A stretch of 64,000 bases of DNA from Bacillus glycinifermentans (GTDB lineage Bacteria > Bacillota > Bacilli > Bacillales > Bacillaceae). A program made the position numbers and the translations under genes. The notes below the pieces were generated by a model. The model saw nothing but the letters and a program-made list of their open reading frames with translations. It was not told the origin of the DNA and searched no databases. Below are positions 33,849 through 41,717 of the stretch, one piece after another. The stretch lies in assembly GCF_001042475.2 (NCBI RefSeq), contig NZ_LECW02000001.1, positions 124,001 to 188,000 of the forward strand. The letters are read 5' to 3'. Within the stretch, counting starts at the first letter, position 1. Every line of letters starts with the position of its first letter.

Positions 33849-34496
33849 TCAGATTTCCGCCATAGACCAAATAGGAATGAGATTCCCACTCGCCATATGC
33901 CGCCAGATCGCCAGATGGCTGCGTTCGGCTGTTTTATGTATCAGCGCCCATACTCCCAAATTGCTTTGTGCGTTTGCATCCAGCAGGATCCAGTCGCCGT
34001 AGGTGGAAACAGGATCGAACAAATGAAAAAAATTCAAAGCCCCCGAACCATCGCGGACGGGGAGGATGGAGCTGATGTCTTTCAGATAAACGGCATGGTG
34101 TATGTTGATTTTCACCCATGCCTTTTCTTCATTGCGGTCAATGACTTGCTCCAGGCCGAATTGGACAAACGCGGACCGGCCAATTTCGGAAGGATAGCTG
34201 TCCCATCCGTTTAGACTGGAGCGTGCGGGCATGAACAACGTCCAGAACGTCTCGCCAATAGCCAAGTGAAACGGATGGGATACTTGTATAATCCTTTCCT
34301 CCCCGGCAACCGGGGCTTGATCAGATCTAGTCCATATCCGCTCATCCAAAGAAGGCACATTGCCGGTGAAATCGGACCATTCAATCCCTTCCTCAAAAGC
34401 AACCATTTCAAATCGGCTGCTTTCCATTTTTGGCTTCTCAGGAACCTGTTTACATGTCGGGCATTTAAAAGTTACGACGTCTTCGTTCACCTTCAT
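33849..34496 (-). CDS. Hypothetical protein with N-terminal zinc ribbon-like CxxC
   Basis: 215 residues starting KVNEDVVTFKCPTCKQVPEK. One CPTC pair is seen, with no second pair, so a half zinc knuckle or redox site. The remainder is beta-rich with several Trp (GETFWTLFMPARSSLNGWDS), which I do not recognise. ATG 34496 follows GGGAG; the longer frame reads into the sulfurtransferase gene. It is 67 bases downstream of that gene on the same strand, so the two may form an operon. Confidence 0.6.
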   Translation of the reverse strand: MKVNEDVVTFKCPTCKQVPEKPKMESSRFEMVAFEEGIEWSDFTGNVPSLDERIWTRSDQAPVAGEERIIQVSHPFHLAIGETFWTLFMPARSSLNGWDSYPSEIGRSAFVQFGLEQVIDRNEEKAWVKINIHHAVYLKDISSILPVRDGSGALNFFHLFDPVSTYGDWILLDANAQSNLGVWALIHKTAERSHLAIWRHMASGNLIPIWSMAEI

Positions 34497-34563
34497 TATC
34501 TCTCCCGGTACAATTCTTTTAATCTGCAAAAAACCTAAATGAAGGAGTGCATAGAGCCCCCGG

Positions 34564-35406
34564 TTACTCCTCCCCGGTCGCCACCGGGTTACTAGCGTAA
34601 CTGATCCAGTCGCTCCAGCTCCCGGCATACAGCTTTACGTTCTTAAATCCCGCTTCCCTTAATCCGAGCACATTCGGACAGGCTGAGACGCCTGATCCGC
34701 AATAGACGACGATTTCGCTGTTTGGGTTTAATGAGGCGTAGTGCTGTTTAAGCTTTTCGCGGCTCTTCCATTTGCCGTCTTCGCGAAAATTGCCTTTCCA
34801 AAAGTAGTTTTTGGCTCCGGGAATGTGGCCGGCCTTATGATCAAGAGGCTCGATTTCCCCAGCATATCTCGCTTTTTCCCGCGCGTCGATCAAGATCGAA
34901 CCCGTGCGGCCGATCCGTTCTCTCACCTGTTTTGCATCAAGGAGTTCATCTTCCCGGGGTTTTGGAACAAATTTGCGCGGAACGGGCTTCGGCACTTCTG
35001 ACGTGATGTCATACCCTTCTTTTACCCAGCTCGACAAGCCGCCGTCCAATACATAGACGCTTGTGTGGCCGAGATGGCGGAGCTGCCACCAGAAGCGCGC
35101 GGCGAACATGCCGCCGTTGTCATCATAGACGACAACGGCCGTCTCGTGATCGATGCCGATATCGCCAAGCATTTTCGCTAACGTTTCAGGCGCCGGCAGG
35201 GGATGCCTTCCTCCGTGTGTTCCGGTATCCCCTGATAAATCCCGCTCCAAATCAACGTAAACGGCTCCCGGAAGGTGCCCTTTCAAATACGCTTTTCGGC
35301 CCTCTTCAGGCTTTGATAAGTGAAAGCTTACATCGACGATAACCATTCGGTCCGGATCTTCCTTCAGCCGCTTTATGACCCAATCCGGGCTTACGATTGC
35401 TGACAC
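34564..35406 (-). CDS. Two-domain sulfurtransferase (rhodanese/mercaptopyruvate type)
   Basis: 280 residues. Two rhodanese domains are present. The inactive first one contains VVVYDDNGGMFAARFWW, and the second has the catalytic Cys in VYCGSGVSACPNV. The CGSGVxA loop is that of 3-mercaptopyruvate sulfurtransferases rather than CRKGVT thiosulfate types. It transfers sulfur to a thiophilic acceptor such as thiol or cyanide in the cytoplasm. The start GTG at 35406 follows GGGGTGG. Confidence 0.85.
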   Translation of the reverse strand: MSAIVSPDWVIKRLKEDPDRMVIVDVSFHLSKPEEGRKAYLKGHLPGAVYVDLERDLSGDTGTHGGRHPLPAPETLAKMLGDIGIDHETAVVVYDDNGGMFAARFWWQLRHLGHTSVYVLDGGLSSWVKEGYDITSEVPKPVPRKFVPKPREDELLDAKQVRERIGRTGSILIDAREKARYAGEIEPLDHKAGHIPGAKNYFWKGNFREDGKWKSREKLKQHYASLNPNSEIVVYCGSGVSACPNVLGLREAGFKNVKLYAGSWSDWISYASNPVATGEE

Positions 35407-35563
35407 GTGCACCACCCCGATTTCAATTTTTTACAATTCTGATTAACAGAAGAATATCCTGATTCCGCACAGGATGTCAAAGATAAGCCGTGAAACGATT
35501 TTAATGTCATCACCCAAATCAAAAAGAATATGATAAAGATGACAGTAAAATGGGGGTGGCAAA

Positions 35564-35992
35564 ATGGCAGTGGTTCAGGCTTCATCTAAAGACGTTACCC
35601 TTTTGGCAAGGCTCTTGAGAGCGGAAGCCGAAGGCGAAGGGGTTCAGGGAATGCTTCTTGTCGGAAACGTCGGAATCAACCGTATCAGAGCGAATTGTTC
35701 GGATTTTAAAGGTCTGCGCACCATTCGGCAGATGATTTTTCAGCCCCACGCCTTTGAGGCGGTGATACACGGATATTTTTATCAAAGGGCGAGGGACAAA
35801 GAAAGGCGTTTGGCCCGAAGGTCTATAAACGGGGAACGGTTCTGGCCCGCAAAATATAGTTTGTGGTACTTCAAGCCGGCGGGTGCATGCCCGGCTCAGT
35901 GGTATAACCAGCCGCATGTCGGACGCTACAAATCGCACTGTTTTTATGAGCCGAGAGCAGAAGAGTGCGAAAATGTTTACCGGATGTTTTAA
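35564..35992 (+). CDS. cwlJ: Spore cortex-lytic hydrolase CwlJ
   Basis: 142 residues, the same as B. subtilis CwlJ, with the same landmarks: LLRAEAEGEG near the N-terminus (catalytic Glu region of the SleB/CwlJ hydrolase_2 fold), LLVGNVGINR, and QWYNQPHVGRYKSHCFY. CwlJ sits in the spore coat, is activated by Ca-dipicolinate and digests muramic-lactam cortex during germination. It lacks a signal peptide because it is deposited from the mother cell. I could not find a clear SigE promoter, and gerQ is not adjacent. Confidence 0.95.
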   Translation: MAVVQASSKDVTLLARLLRAEAEGEGVQGMLLVGNVGINRIRANCSDFKGLRTIRQMIFQPHAFEAVIHGYFYQRARDKERRLARRSINGERFWPAKYSLWYFKPAGACPAQWYNQPHVGRYKSHCFYEPRAEECENVYRMF

Positions 35993-35998
35993 AATCTG

Positions 35999-36036
35999 AA
36001 AATCCCTTTTCAAGCCGTTTGAAAAGGGATTTTTGC
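35999..36036. terminator. Bidirectional terminator between cwlJ and yceB
   Basis: AAATCCCTTTTCA and TTGAAAAGGGATTT pair around AGCCG with T on the + side and A on the other. Confidence 0.9.
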
Positions 36037-36040
36037 TTTT

Positions 36041-37036
36041 TTATAAAAACAGCTCCGCCAGTCTTTCAAAAGACTGCTTTTTATCTTCAAAACGGTAAAC
36101 GTTCGTCAACACCATCATCTCTTCCGTTTGGTAGCGCTCTGAGAGCTCCAGCAGCTTCTGCTTGACGGTTTTGGGCGAGCCGATCACCATGCGCCCTCGG
36201 TTTTTCTCAAGCCTCGCCTTATCGGCGGCCGTATAGGAGGCCGATTTTGCCTCTTCTATGCTTGGAACGCGGCTGTCCAGCCCTTTTTCCACCCGAAGCA
36301 GCCAAAGATCCTGGCTTAAACAGAGCTCTTCCGCTTTTTCATCGGTTTCGGCGCAGACGACAAAGACGGCGGCGAGAGAATGGGGTCTGTCAAAGAAAGG
36401 GGACGGCTGAAAGCGTTCGTGATAAGTTTTAAAGGCGCCTTCGCCTCTTTCCGGATTGATGAAATGGCCGAATACATATCCCGCGCCCATGCCGGCCGCC
36501 AGTTCCGCGCTGTTTTCCCCGAGCCCGAGCAGCCATGGACCTGGAGATGAAGCCGTAAGGGGAGCGGCCTTTATCCCGGCGTACTCATGATCAGAAGGGA
36601 TGTCATCTGTCAGATAGTAGATCAAATCCCGAAGCTGCCTCGGAAAATCGTGCAGGCTCTTCTTTACTCCGTCTGTCAGCGCGAGACGCGTTTTTGCGGT
36701 TCCCCCGGGCGAGCGGCCCAGCCCGAGGTCGATCCGGCCGGGATACAGCGCTTCGAGCTGGCGGAAGGTTTCGGCTACTTTAAACGGGCTGTACTGCGGG
36801 AGCAGGACGCCGCCGGAACCGACGCGAATGTTCGAGGTCTTTGCTGCAATATGGGCGATTAAGATCTCGGGGGCAGTGCTTGCAAGCCCTCTTGTACTGT
36901 GATGCTCGGCAAACCAGTATCTTCTGTACCCCCATTCATCAGCCAATCCGGCCAGCTCGGCTGACTGTTTCAGCGCCGTATTCGGATCAGATCCTTTTGA
37001 CACCGGAACCTGGTCTAAAATGCTGAGATGTAGCAT
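36041..37036 (-). CDS. yceB: LLM-class flavin-dependent monooxygenase-like protein YceB
   Basis: 331 residues with the bacterial luciferase-like TIM barrel: WFAEHHSTRGLASTAPE, NIRVGSGGVLLPQYSPF and IDLGLGRSPGGT are family hallmarks. Such proteins use reduced FMN, or in some cases have lost the chemistry; substrate unknown. In B. subtilis yceB is just upstream of the yceC cluster, whereas here a wall hydrolase and an ABC exporter lie between. ATG 37036 is chosen to match the family N-terminus LHLSILDQVPV; the ribosome site AAAGGAAG is about 12 bases away. Confidence 0.85.
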   Translation of the reverse strand: MLHLSILDQVPVSKGSDPNTALKQSAELAGLADEWGYRRYWFAEHHSTRGLASTAPEILIAHIAAKTSNIRVGSGGVLLPQYSPFKVAETFRQLEALYPGRIDLGLGRSPGGTAKTRLALTDGVKKSLHDFPRQLRDLIYYLTDDIPSDHEYAGIKAAPLTASSPGPWLLGLGENSAELAAGMGAGYVFGHFINPERGEGAFKTYHERFQPSPFFDRPHSLAAVFVVCAETDEKAEELCLSQDLWLLRVEKGLDSRVPSIEEAKSASYTAADKARLEKNRGRMVIGSPKTVKQKLLELSERYQTEEMMVLTNVYRFEDKKQSFERLAELFL

Positions 37037-37181
37037 GAGTCTTCGGACTTCCTTTCCTGTAAATTGAACGTCCAAAACGTGTAAAACCAGCATAGAAAAT
37101 TATCGCTGCAAGGTCAAACAAACGAGCTGTTAACAGAATCAGTCAAAACATGACAGCCTTGAAATAAAAACGAAATATAAA

Positions 37182-37225
37182 TGTAATATAACTTGGCACC
37201 TATTGTCGAAAATAGATGTTATAAT
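37182..37225 (+). promoter_or_regulatory. Candidate promoter (extended -10) and half WalR-like site of the CwlO-type gene
   Basis: TGTTATAAT (37217-37225) is an extended -10 box (TGN plus TATAAT). No good -35 is spaced 16-18 bp upstream. TGTAAT (37182-37187) with TTGGCA five bases on resembles one conserved half of a WalR direct repeat; WalRK controls cwlO in B. subtilis. The leader to the start codon is about 150 nt. Confidence 0.4.
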
Positions 37226-37327
37226 AACGTCTGTACATCAGTTTGGAAGATTTTTATCATAGGACGTAAGTCTGGAAGATTTATTATTTAACATTTTAAT
37301 ATTTTCTCGAATTTACATAATGAAAAA

Positions 37328-37369
37328 ACAAAAATACATAAAGGAAAGACAAAAATACATAAAGGAAAG
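37328..37369 (+). repeat. Perfect 21-bp tandem duplication before the CwlO-type gene
   Basis: The 21-base unit ending AAAGGAAAG occurs twice in a row (37328-37348, 37349-37369). Each copy carries an AAGGAAAG purine tract. It sits 12 bases ahead of the GTG start, so it duplicates part of the translation-initiation region. Confidence 0.85.
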
Positions 37370-37380
37370 AGGAGTAGAAA

Positions 37381-38733
37381 GTGAAGAAAAAAGTTTATGC
37401 TTTTGGTTTAGCGTCGGTCCTTGGCACCGCCGGTCTATTTACCCCTTTTATGAACGAAAATGCGTCAGCGAAAAGCGCATCAGAACAAAAGCAGGAAGTT
37501 CAGAAAAAACGTTCTGAAGTTGATTCAAGCATCGACAGCAAAAGACGGGAAATCGCAAAGCTTCAAGAGGAACAGCAAAAGCTTGAAGAAAAGATGAAAG
37601 AGCTTGATGAAAAAGCGCTTGCTACAAGCAACAAAATCGAAGACAAAGAAGCTGAAAACAAAAAATTGAAAGAAGAAGTGGCCGCACTGAAAAAAGAAAT
37701 CAAAGAAACGGAAAAAAGAATTGAAGAGCGTTCAAAAGTCATTAAAAAGCGCGTGCGCAGCCTGCAGGAAAGCGGCGGATCGCAAAGCTACATCAACGTT
37801 CTTCTCGGCGCGCAAAGCTTTGGCGATTTCATCAGCCGTGCGACTGCTGTTTCAACGATCGTAGATGCGGACAAAGACCTTCTTGATGAACAGGAAAAAG
37901 ATAAAAACAAGCTTGAAAAAGCAATGTCTGATTTGAATACGAAACTGGACGAGATCCAAAAAACGCTTGCGGATCTGAAAAACCTTAAAAAAGACCTTGA
38001 TGCACAGCTGAAGGAGCAGGACAACCTCTCCAAACAGCTGCAAGCCAAGAAAGATAAAGCCGAATCAGAACTGAACGACCTGAAAAAAGAATCAGGCTCA
38101 CTCACAAAAGAGGAAGCTGCGCTTGCGAAAAAAATCGCAGATGAAAAAGCAGCAGCTGCAGCCGCCGCCAAAGCTAAGGAAGAGTCAGCGAAAGCCAAAA
38201 CATCCGAATCTTCATCAGATTCCGGATCAGTCAGCAAATCAAACGGATCTTCTGACAACGGTTCATCATCAAGCAGCAAAGCAAGAAAAAGCTCTTCACG
38301 CAGCTATTCTTCAGGTTCAGCTGTAAGCAACAACGGCAGTGCGATTGAAGTCGCGATCAGCACAGGATCAAGCATCGTCGGCCGTTCTCCGTACAAATGG
38401 GGAGGCGGACGCACGCAAGCTGATATCGATGCCCGCCGTTTTGACTGCTCATCTTTCGTTCGCTGGGCTTATGCTTCAGCAGGCGTAGAGCTTGGTTTCG
38501 GCGGTAACACTGACACGCTTCTCGGCAAAGGCCGCGCTGTCAGCCCGTCTAGCATGAAACGCGGAGATTTGGTTTTCTTCGACACTTATAAAACAAACGG
38601 CCATGTGGGAATCTATCTCGGAAACGGCCAATTCCTGAATGACAACAGCTCACGCGGAGTATCCATCGATTCCATGAGCAACCCTTATTGGAGAGCCCAT
38701 TTCAGCGGAGTCGTAAGACGCGTCGTTGAATAA
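37381..38733 (+). CDS. CwlO-type peptidoglycan DL-endopeptidase (coiled coil plus NlpC/P60)
   Basis: 450 residues. Signal peptide about 1-30 (ending NASA), long coiled coils (about 35-120 and 165-260), an Ala/Ser-rich linker (260-320) and a C-terminal NlpC/P60 domain (about 335-450) with catalytic Cys in [10 protein letters not shown], His in GHVGIYLG and Asn in FLNDN. It should cut between D-Glu and meso-DAP in growing wall, activated by FtsEX as for CwlO. B. subtilis cwlO (473 residues) is at another locus, so this may be a paralogue. It starts with GTG; GAGGAG is a strong ribosome site. Confidence 0.85.
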   Translation: MKKKVYAFGLASVLGTAGLFTPFMNENASAKSASEQKQEVQKKRSEVDSSIDSKRREIAKLQEEQQKLEEKMKELDEKALATSNKIEDKEAENKKLKEEVAALKKEIKETEKRIEERSKVIKKRVRSLQESGGSQSYINVLLGAQSFGDFISRATAVSTIVDADKDLLDEQEKDKNKLEKAMSDLNTKLDEIQKTLADLKNLKKDLDAQLKEQDNLSKQLQAKKDKAESELNDLKKESGSLTKEEAALAKKIADEKAAAAAAAKAKEESAKAKTSESSSDSGSVSKSNGSSDNGSSSSSKARKSSSRSYSSGSAVSNNGSAIEVAISTGSSIVGRSPYKWGGGRTQADIDARRFDCSSFVRWAYASAGVELGFGGNTDTLLGKGRAVSPSSMKRGDLVFFDTYKTNGHVGIYLGNGQFLNDNSSRGVSIDSMSNPYWRAHFSGVVRRVVE

Positions 38734-38744
38734 ACAATAAACAC

Positions 38745-38779
38745 AAACCGCCGTCCTGAAAAGGAACGGCGGTTTTTTG
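38745..38779. terminator. Terminator of the CwlO-type gene
   Basis: AAACCGCCGTCC and GGAACGGCGGTTT pair (one bulge) around TGAAAA, then TTTT. Confidence 0.9.
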
Positions 38780-38781
38780 CA

Positions 38782-39594
38782 TTACAGCGGCAAATCGCGC
38801 TTTTTAAAGATCAAAGTACCGGTCAAAAAAGCGGCTAAGCCGATGACTGAAAGAATAAGGGCGGCTTTCAATGTTTCGGCGCTGTCTCCTGCAATGTCGC
38901 CGGGCCTGAATAAAGAAAAGATAGAGAGATTTCTGAGCCATTCCGTCTTTTCGCTAAGCTTACCGATCAGATCCAGGCTGAAAAACAAAAATGTAATCAT
39001 TCCGGATAGGCTGAGGGCTTTTTTCTCGTCATTTGAAGCGGCCGAAATGAAAAACGAAATGCCGCTGACCGCAAAAAAGAGCAAAAAGCCAAGCAGATTG
39101 ATGAAAAGGAACCTGGATACATGAAAGTCGTATTCATCCCCGATCATCCATACATATCCGGCCAACCCGGCAATGGTTGTCACGGCCATAATGATAAACA
39201 GCCCGGTTGTTAAAACGGCGGCCTGTGTGAAAGCGACCTTTGCCCTTGTTGTCGGTGCTGACAGGATATAAGCCATTGCGCCCTGGTCAACCAGCTTTGC
39301 CAAAAGCTTTGTTGACAGCATGACGGCAAAGATCGAAAGGATAATGATAAAGATGAGTCCGTAATATTCCCCTGACATAAAGTCTTCCAGGCTCCCAAAC
39401 CCGTTTTCAAACCCGAAGGCGTTCAGAACTCCCTCCGGCATTGAGTTGATCATGTTCTCAAAATCCCCGGTATTTTTTGCAATGCTTGGATAGATGCCGA
39501 GGATCAAAAGGATATAAAACGCCGAACCTGCCGCATAGCTCATGATGCCTTTCACATTCGTTTTCATCATTTGTTTATACAGGGAGAGATTCAT
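38782..39594 (-). CDS. ABC-2 type permease
   Basis: 270 residues with six membrane segments and a large loop after TM1 (NTGDFENMINSMPEGVLNAF), as in ABC-2 exporters paired with a single ATPase. Its start overlaps the ATPase gene by four bases, so the two form one transporter. The direction is export; the cargo is unknown, with drugs or peptides most common in this class. Confidence 0.8.
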   Translation of the reverse strand: MNLSLYKQMMKTNVKGIMSYAAGSAFYILLILGIYPSIAKNTGDFENMINSMPEGVLNAFGFENGFGSLEDFMSGEYYGLIFIIILSIFAVMLSTKLLAKLVDQGAMAYILSAPTTRAKVAFTQAAVLTTGLFIIMAVTTIAGLAGYVWMIGDEYDFHVSRFLFINLLGFLLFFAVSGISFFISAASNDEKKALSLSGMITFLFFSLDLIGKLSEKTEWLRNLSIFSLFRPGDIAGDSAETLKAALILSVIGLAAFLTGTLIFKKRDLPL

Positions 39595-40478
39595 TTCGCT
39601 GCACCCTTTCTGTCATAGTAGTTCATAAACACTTCTTCAAGGCTTTGCGTCGACACATCAATATGGCGGACGCGATATTTTGCAGCCTCTTTTATAAACC
39701 GATCATGATTTCCCCAAACGGCGACCTTAACCCGGTTGCCTTGACGCGATTCGATTTGCAGGCCGGACTCGATGAAAGCCGGGATGTCCGCTTCGTTTTC
39801 AAACGTCACTTCAAACACTTTCCTCTGCATGGTCTGCAGCTCGTGAATATCTTTTACGGCGATGAGCCTGCCGTCTTTAATGATCGCGGCCCTGTCGCAG
39901 GTTCTTTCAATTTCCGGAAAGCTGTGGGAGGACATTAAAAACGTCGTCCCGTTCGCTTTTTCTTCGAGGACGATGTCAATAAACACTTTTTGCATCAACG
40001 GGTCAAGCCCTGATGTCGGTTCATCAAGGATGATCACTTCAGGACTATGCATAAAGGCGGCGACGATCCCCACTTTCTGCTTCATCCCTTTTGACATTTT
40101 TCTGATCGGGGTATGCACGTCGAATTGCAGGCGGTCGATCAGTTTATCGCGCTTCGCGGTATCTTTGATCTCCTGCATGTCAGCCATGAAATCGAGAAAC
40201 GTCTTCCCCGTCATTCCCTCGATAAAAGCGATTTCTCCGGGAAGGTAGCCGATATGGTGCTGAATCTTACCTTGATGCTTCCGCACGTCCATTCCGTTTA
40301 CCGTGATCTCGCCTTGATCAGGCTGCATAAACCCCATGATATGGCGGATGGTTGTCGACTTTCCGGCGCCGTTCGGGCCCAAAAATCCGAAAACCTCTCC
40401 TTTTTGAATGGAAAATGAAACATCAAATATGCCTTTTCCGTTCGGGAATGTTTTGGTCAATCCTTGAACTGTCAGCAT
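39591..40478 (-). CDS. ABC exporter ATPase
   Basis: 295 residues. Walker A is GPNGAGKST (about 34-42), the signature RKMSKGMKQKVG, Walker B VIILDEPTSGLDPL, followed by a C-terminal extension of about 80 residues of the DrrA-like type. ATG 40478 follows GGAGGG. It is divergent from a TetR regulator, with shared repeats between them, so TetR control of the exporter is likely. Confidence 0.85.
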   Translation of the reverse strand: MLTVQGLTKTFPNGKGIFDVSFSIQKGEVFGFLGPNGAGKSTTIRHIMGFMQPDQGEITVNGMDVRKHQGKIQHHIGYLPGEIAFIEGMTGKTFLDFMADMQEIKDTAKRDKLIDRLQFDVHTPIRKMSKGMKQKVGIVAAFMHSPEVIILDEPTSGLDPLMQKVFIDIVLEEKANGTTFLMSSHSFPEIERTCDRAAIIKDGRLIAVKDIHELQTMQRKVFEVTFENEADIPAFIESGLQIESRQGNRVKVAVWGNHDRFIKEAAKYRVRHIDVSTQSLEEVFMNYYDRKGAAK

Positions 40479-40502
40479 TGGAATACCCTCCAAAGTGAAA
40501 AA

Positions 40503-40605
40503 AATGAAATATTTTTAATCATAAATTACATAATTCATTCTACGTTCGGAACAACTGGCGTGTCAATGAAAATTAATGAAATATTTTTATGTTATAATTT
40601 CATTA
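40503..40605. promoter_or_regulatory. Repeated operator between the ABC exporter and its TetR regulator
   Basis: AATGAAATATTTTTA occurs twice, at 40503-40517 and 40575-40589. The second copy forms an inverted repeat TAATGAAAT (40574-40582) with ATTTCATTA (40597-40605) around the TATAAT at 40593-40598. The first copy sits just upstream of the exporter genes, with TTCATT at 40534-40539. Two copies near two divergent starts fit a TetR dimer repressing both. Confidence 0.55.
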
Positions 40606-40633
40606 TGAGAATATTTACAGCAAGGATGATTGG

Positions 40634-41221
40634 ATGAACGGATTTGAAAAAAGGGCTTCATTGATTAAAGAGAAGATCAAGAAAGCGACATTGGAGCTGT
40701 TGAAGACGTGGGAACCGAAGCGAATCCGCATCACGGACATCGCCAGGAAAGCCAATGTTTCGCAGGTAACGATCTACAATTATTTCGGGAGCAAAGAAGC
40801 GCTTCTGCATGAGGTATTCAAGGACTATATTGACCAAGCCGTCGACGAGTTTACGGAATACATGAATAAAGATATATCGGTGAAAGAAAAGATTGAACAT
40901 ATCATTTTGCAAAAGAAAGAAGCCAATCGCGAAAAGTTTACGCTCACGATGATCAGAGAGCTGATGATCGAAGACAATGAAATGATGGACTATATTCAAA
41001 CGCAATATGACGAAAAAATCATTCCGCTTATGCTTCAATTGATAGAAGACGGCCACCGGTCGGGTGCGATCTCTTCTATCATTACCGCGCAAAGCTTTCT
41101 TGTGTACATGAACATGATCATTCAACATTCAAAAGAGCTGGGAGAGGCTTTTGAGAAAAACAGCCATTTTACCGAAGAAATGCTGCACCTTTTTTTCTAC
41201 GGCCTTTGCGGAAGGCCGTAG
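40634..41221 (+). CDS. TetR-family transcriptional regulator
   Basis: 195 residues. The N-terminal helix-turn-helix is ITDIARKANVSQVTIYNYFG (about 33-52), typical of TetR; the C-terminal part is a variable helical ligand domain. AAGGATGATTGG lies before the ATG. Divergent placement and repeats in the intergenic region point to control of the adjacent ABC exporter. Confidence 0.85.
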   Translation: MNGFEKRASLIKEKIKKATLELLKTWEPKRIRITDIARKANVSQVTIYNYFGSKEALLHEVFKDYIDQAVDEFTEYMNKDISVKEKIEHIILQKKEANREKFTLTMIRELMIEDNEMMDYIQTQYDEKIIPLMLQLIEDGHRSGAISSIITAQSFLVYMNMIIQHSKELGEAFEKNSHFTEEMLHLFFYGLCGRP

Positions 41222-41244
41222 TGCATCAGGGTGGAAGGAAAAAG

Positions 41245-41286
41245 GCGGGGAGATTTGCATAAAGAGTAAACTCTTGCGAATCCCGC
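41245..41286. repeat. 42-base imperfect palindrome after the TetR gene
   Basis: GCGGG (41245-41249) and CCCGC (41282-41286) enclose GATTTGC/GCGAATC-like arms and an inner AAGAGT-AA-ACTCTT (41262-41275). No T run follows, so it is not a simple terminator. It lies in the spacer between the TetR gene and the small lipoprotein gene. Confidence 0.5.
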
Positions 41287-41355
41287 GGAACAGTTGTGAC
41301 TGACGTCACCTGACTTATCGGCGCGAAGTCATTCGGAGGAGTCGGCGGGCCCGCA

Positions 41356-41568
41356 TTAAGAACAGCTATTGATTGCTGCATCAAATGCATCCTCAGGGAT
41401 ATATGTCGTCCCGCCTTTATCTTTGAAAGGGATTTGATGCTCTTTTAAGCAATTTTTGTTTTCCTCTGTGAGAGAGTCCCCCCATTTGACATATTCACCT
41501 TTATAGTTCTTTTGACAAGCTGAAAGAATACACGTGATAGAAAGCAGTATGATGAATTTTTTCAACAA
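41356..41568 (-). CDS. Small lipoprotein of unknown function
   Basis: 70 residues: signal peptide KKFIILLSITCILSAC with lipobox LSAC, then about 50 polar residues (QKNYKGEYVKWGDS). TTG 41568 follows AGAAGGA with six-base spacing; a longer frame to 41604 adds an unlikely charged N-terminus. I know no family. It is a surface-anchored small protein, alone on its strand. Confidence 0.6.
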   Translation of the reverse strand: MLKKFIILLSITCILSACQKNYKGEYVKWGDSLTEENKNCLKEHQIPFKDKGGTTYIPEDAFDAAINSCS

Positions 41569-41717
41569 AAGGCATCCTTCTTTCTTTGAAAAATCTATTT
41601 TCATCTATTATATAAAACATTTGGACATTCAGTGTCATATCTATGAACATCTGAAACAATTCTCCCGCTTTTCCGTATATTTAAGGCAGAGACAAAAAAT
41701 GAAAGGATTTACTGAAG

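Noticed and set aside
37320-37517. Frame beginning KKQKYIKERQKYIKERG upstream of the CwlO-type gene
   Set aside because: It is produced by the 21-bp duplication and runs into the wall-hydrolase gene out of frame, with no ribosome site.
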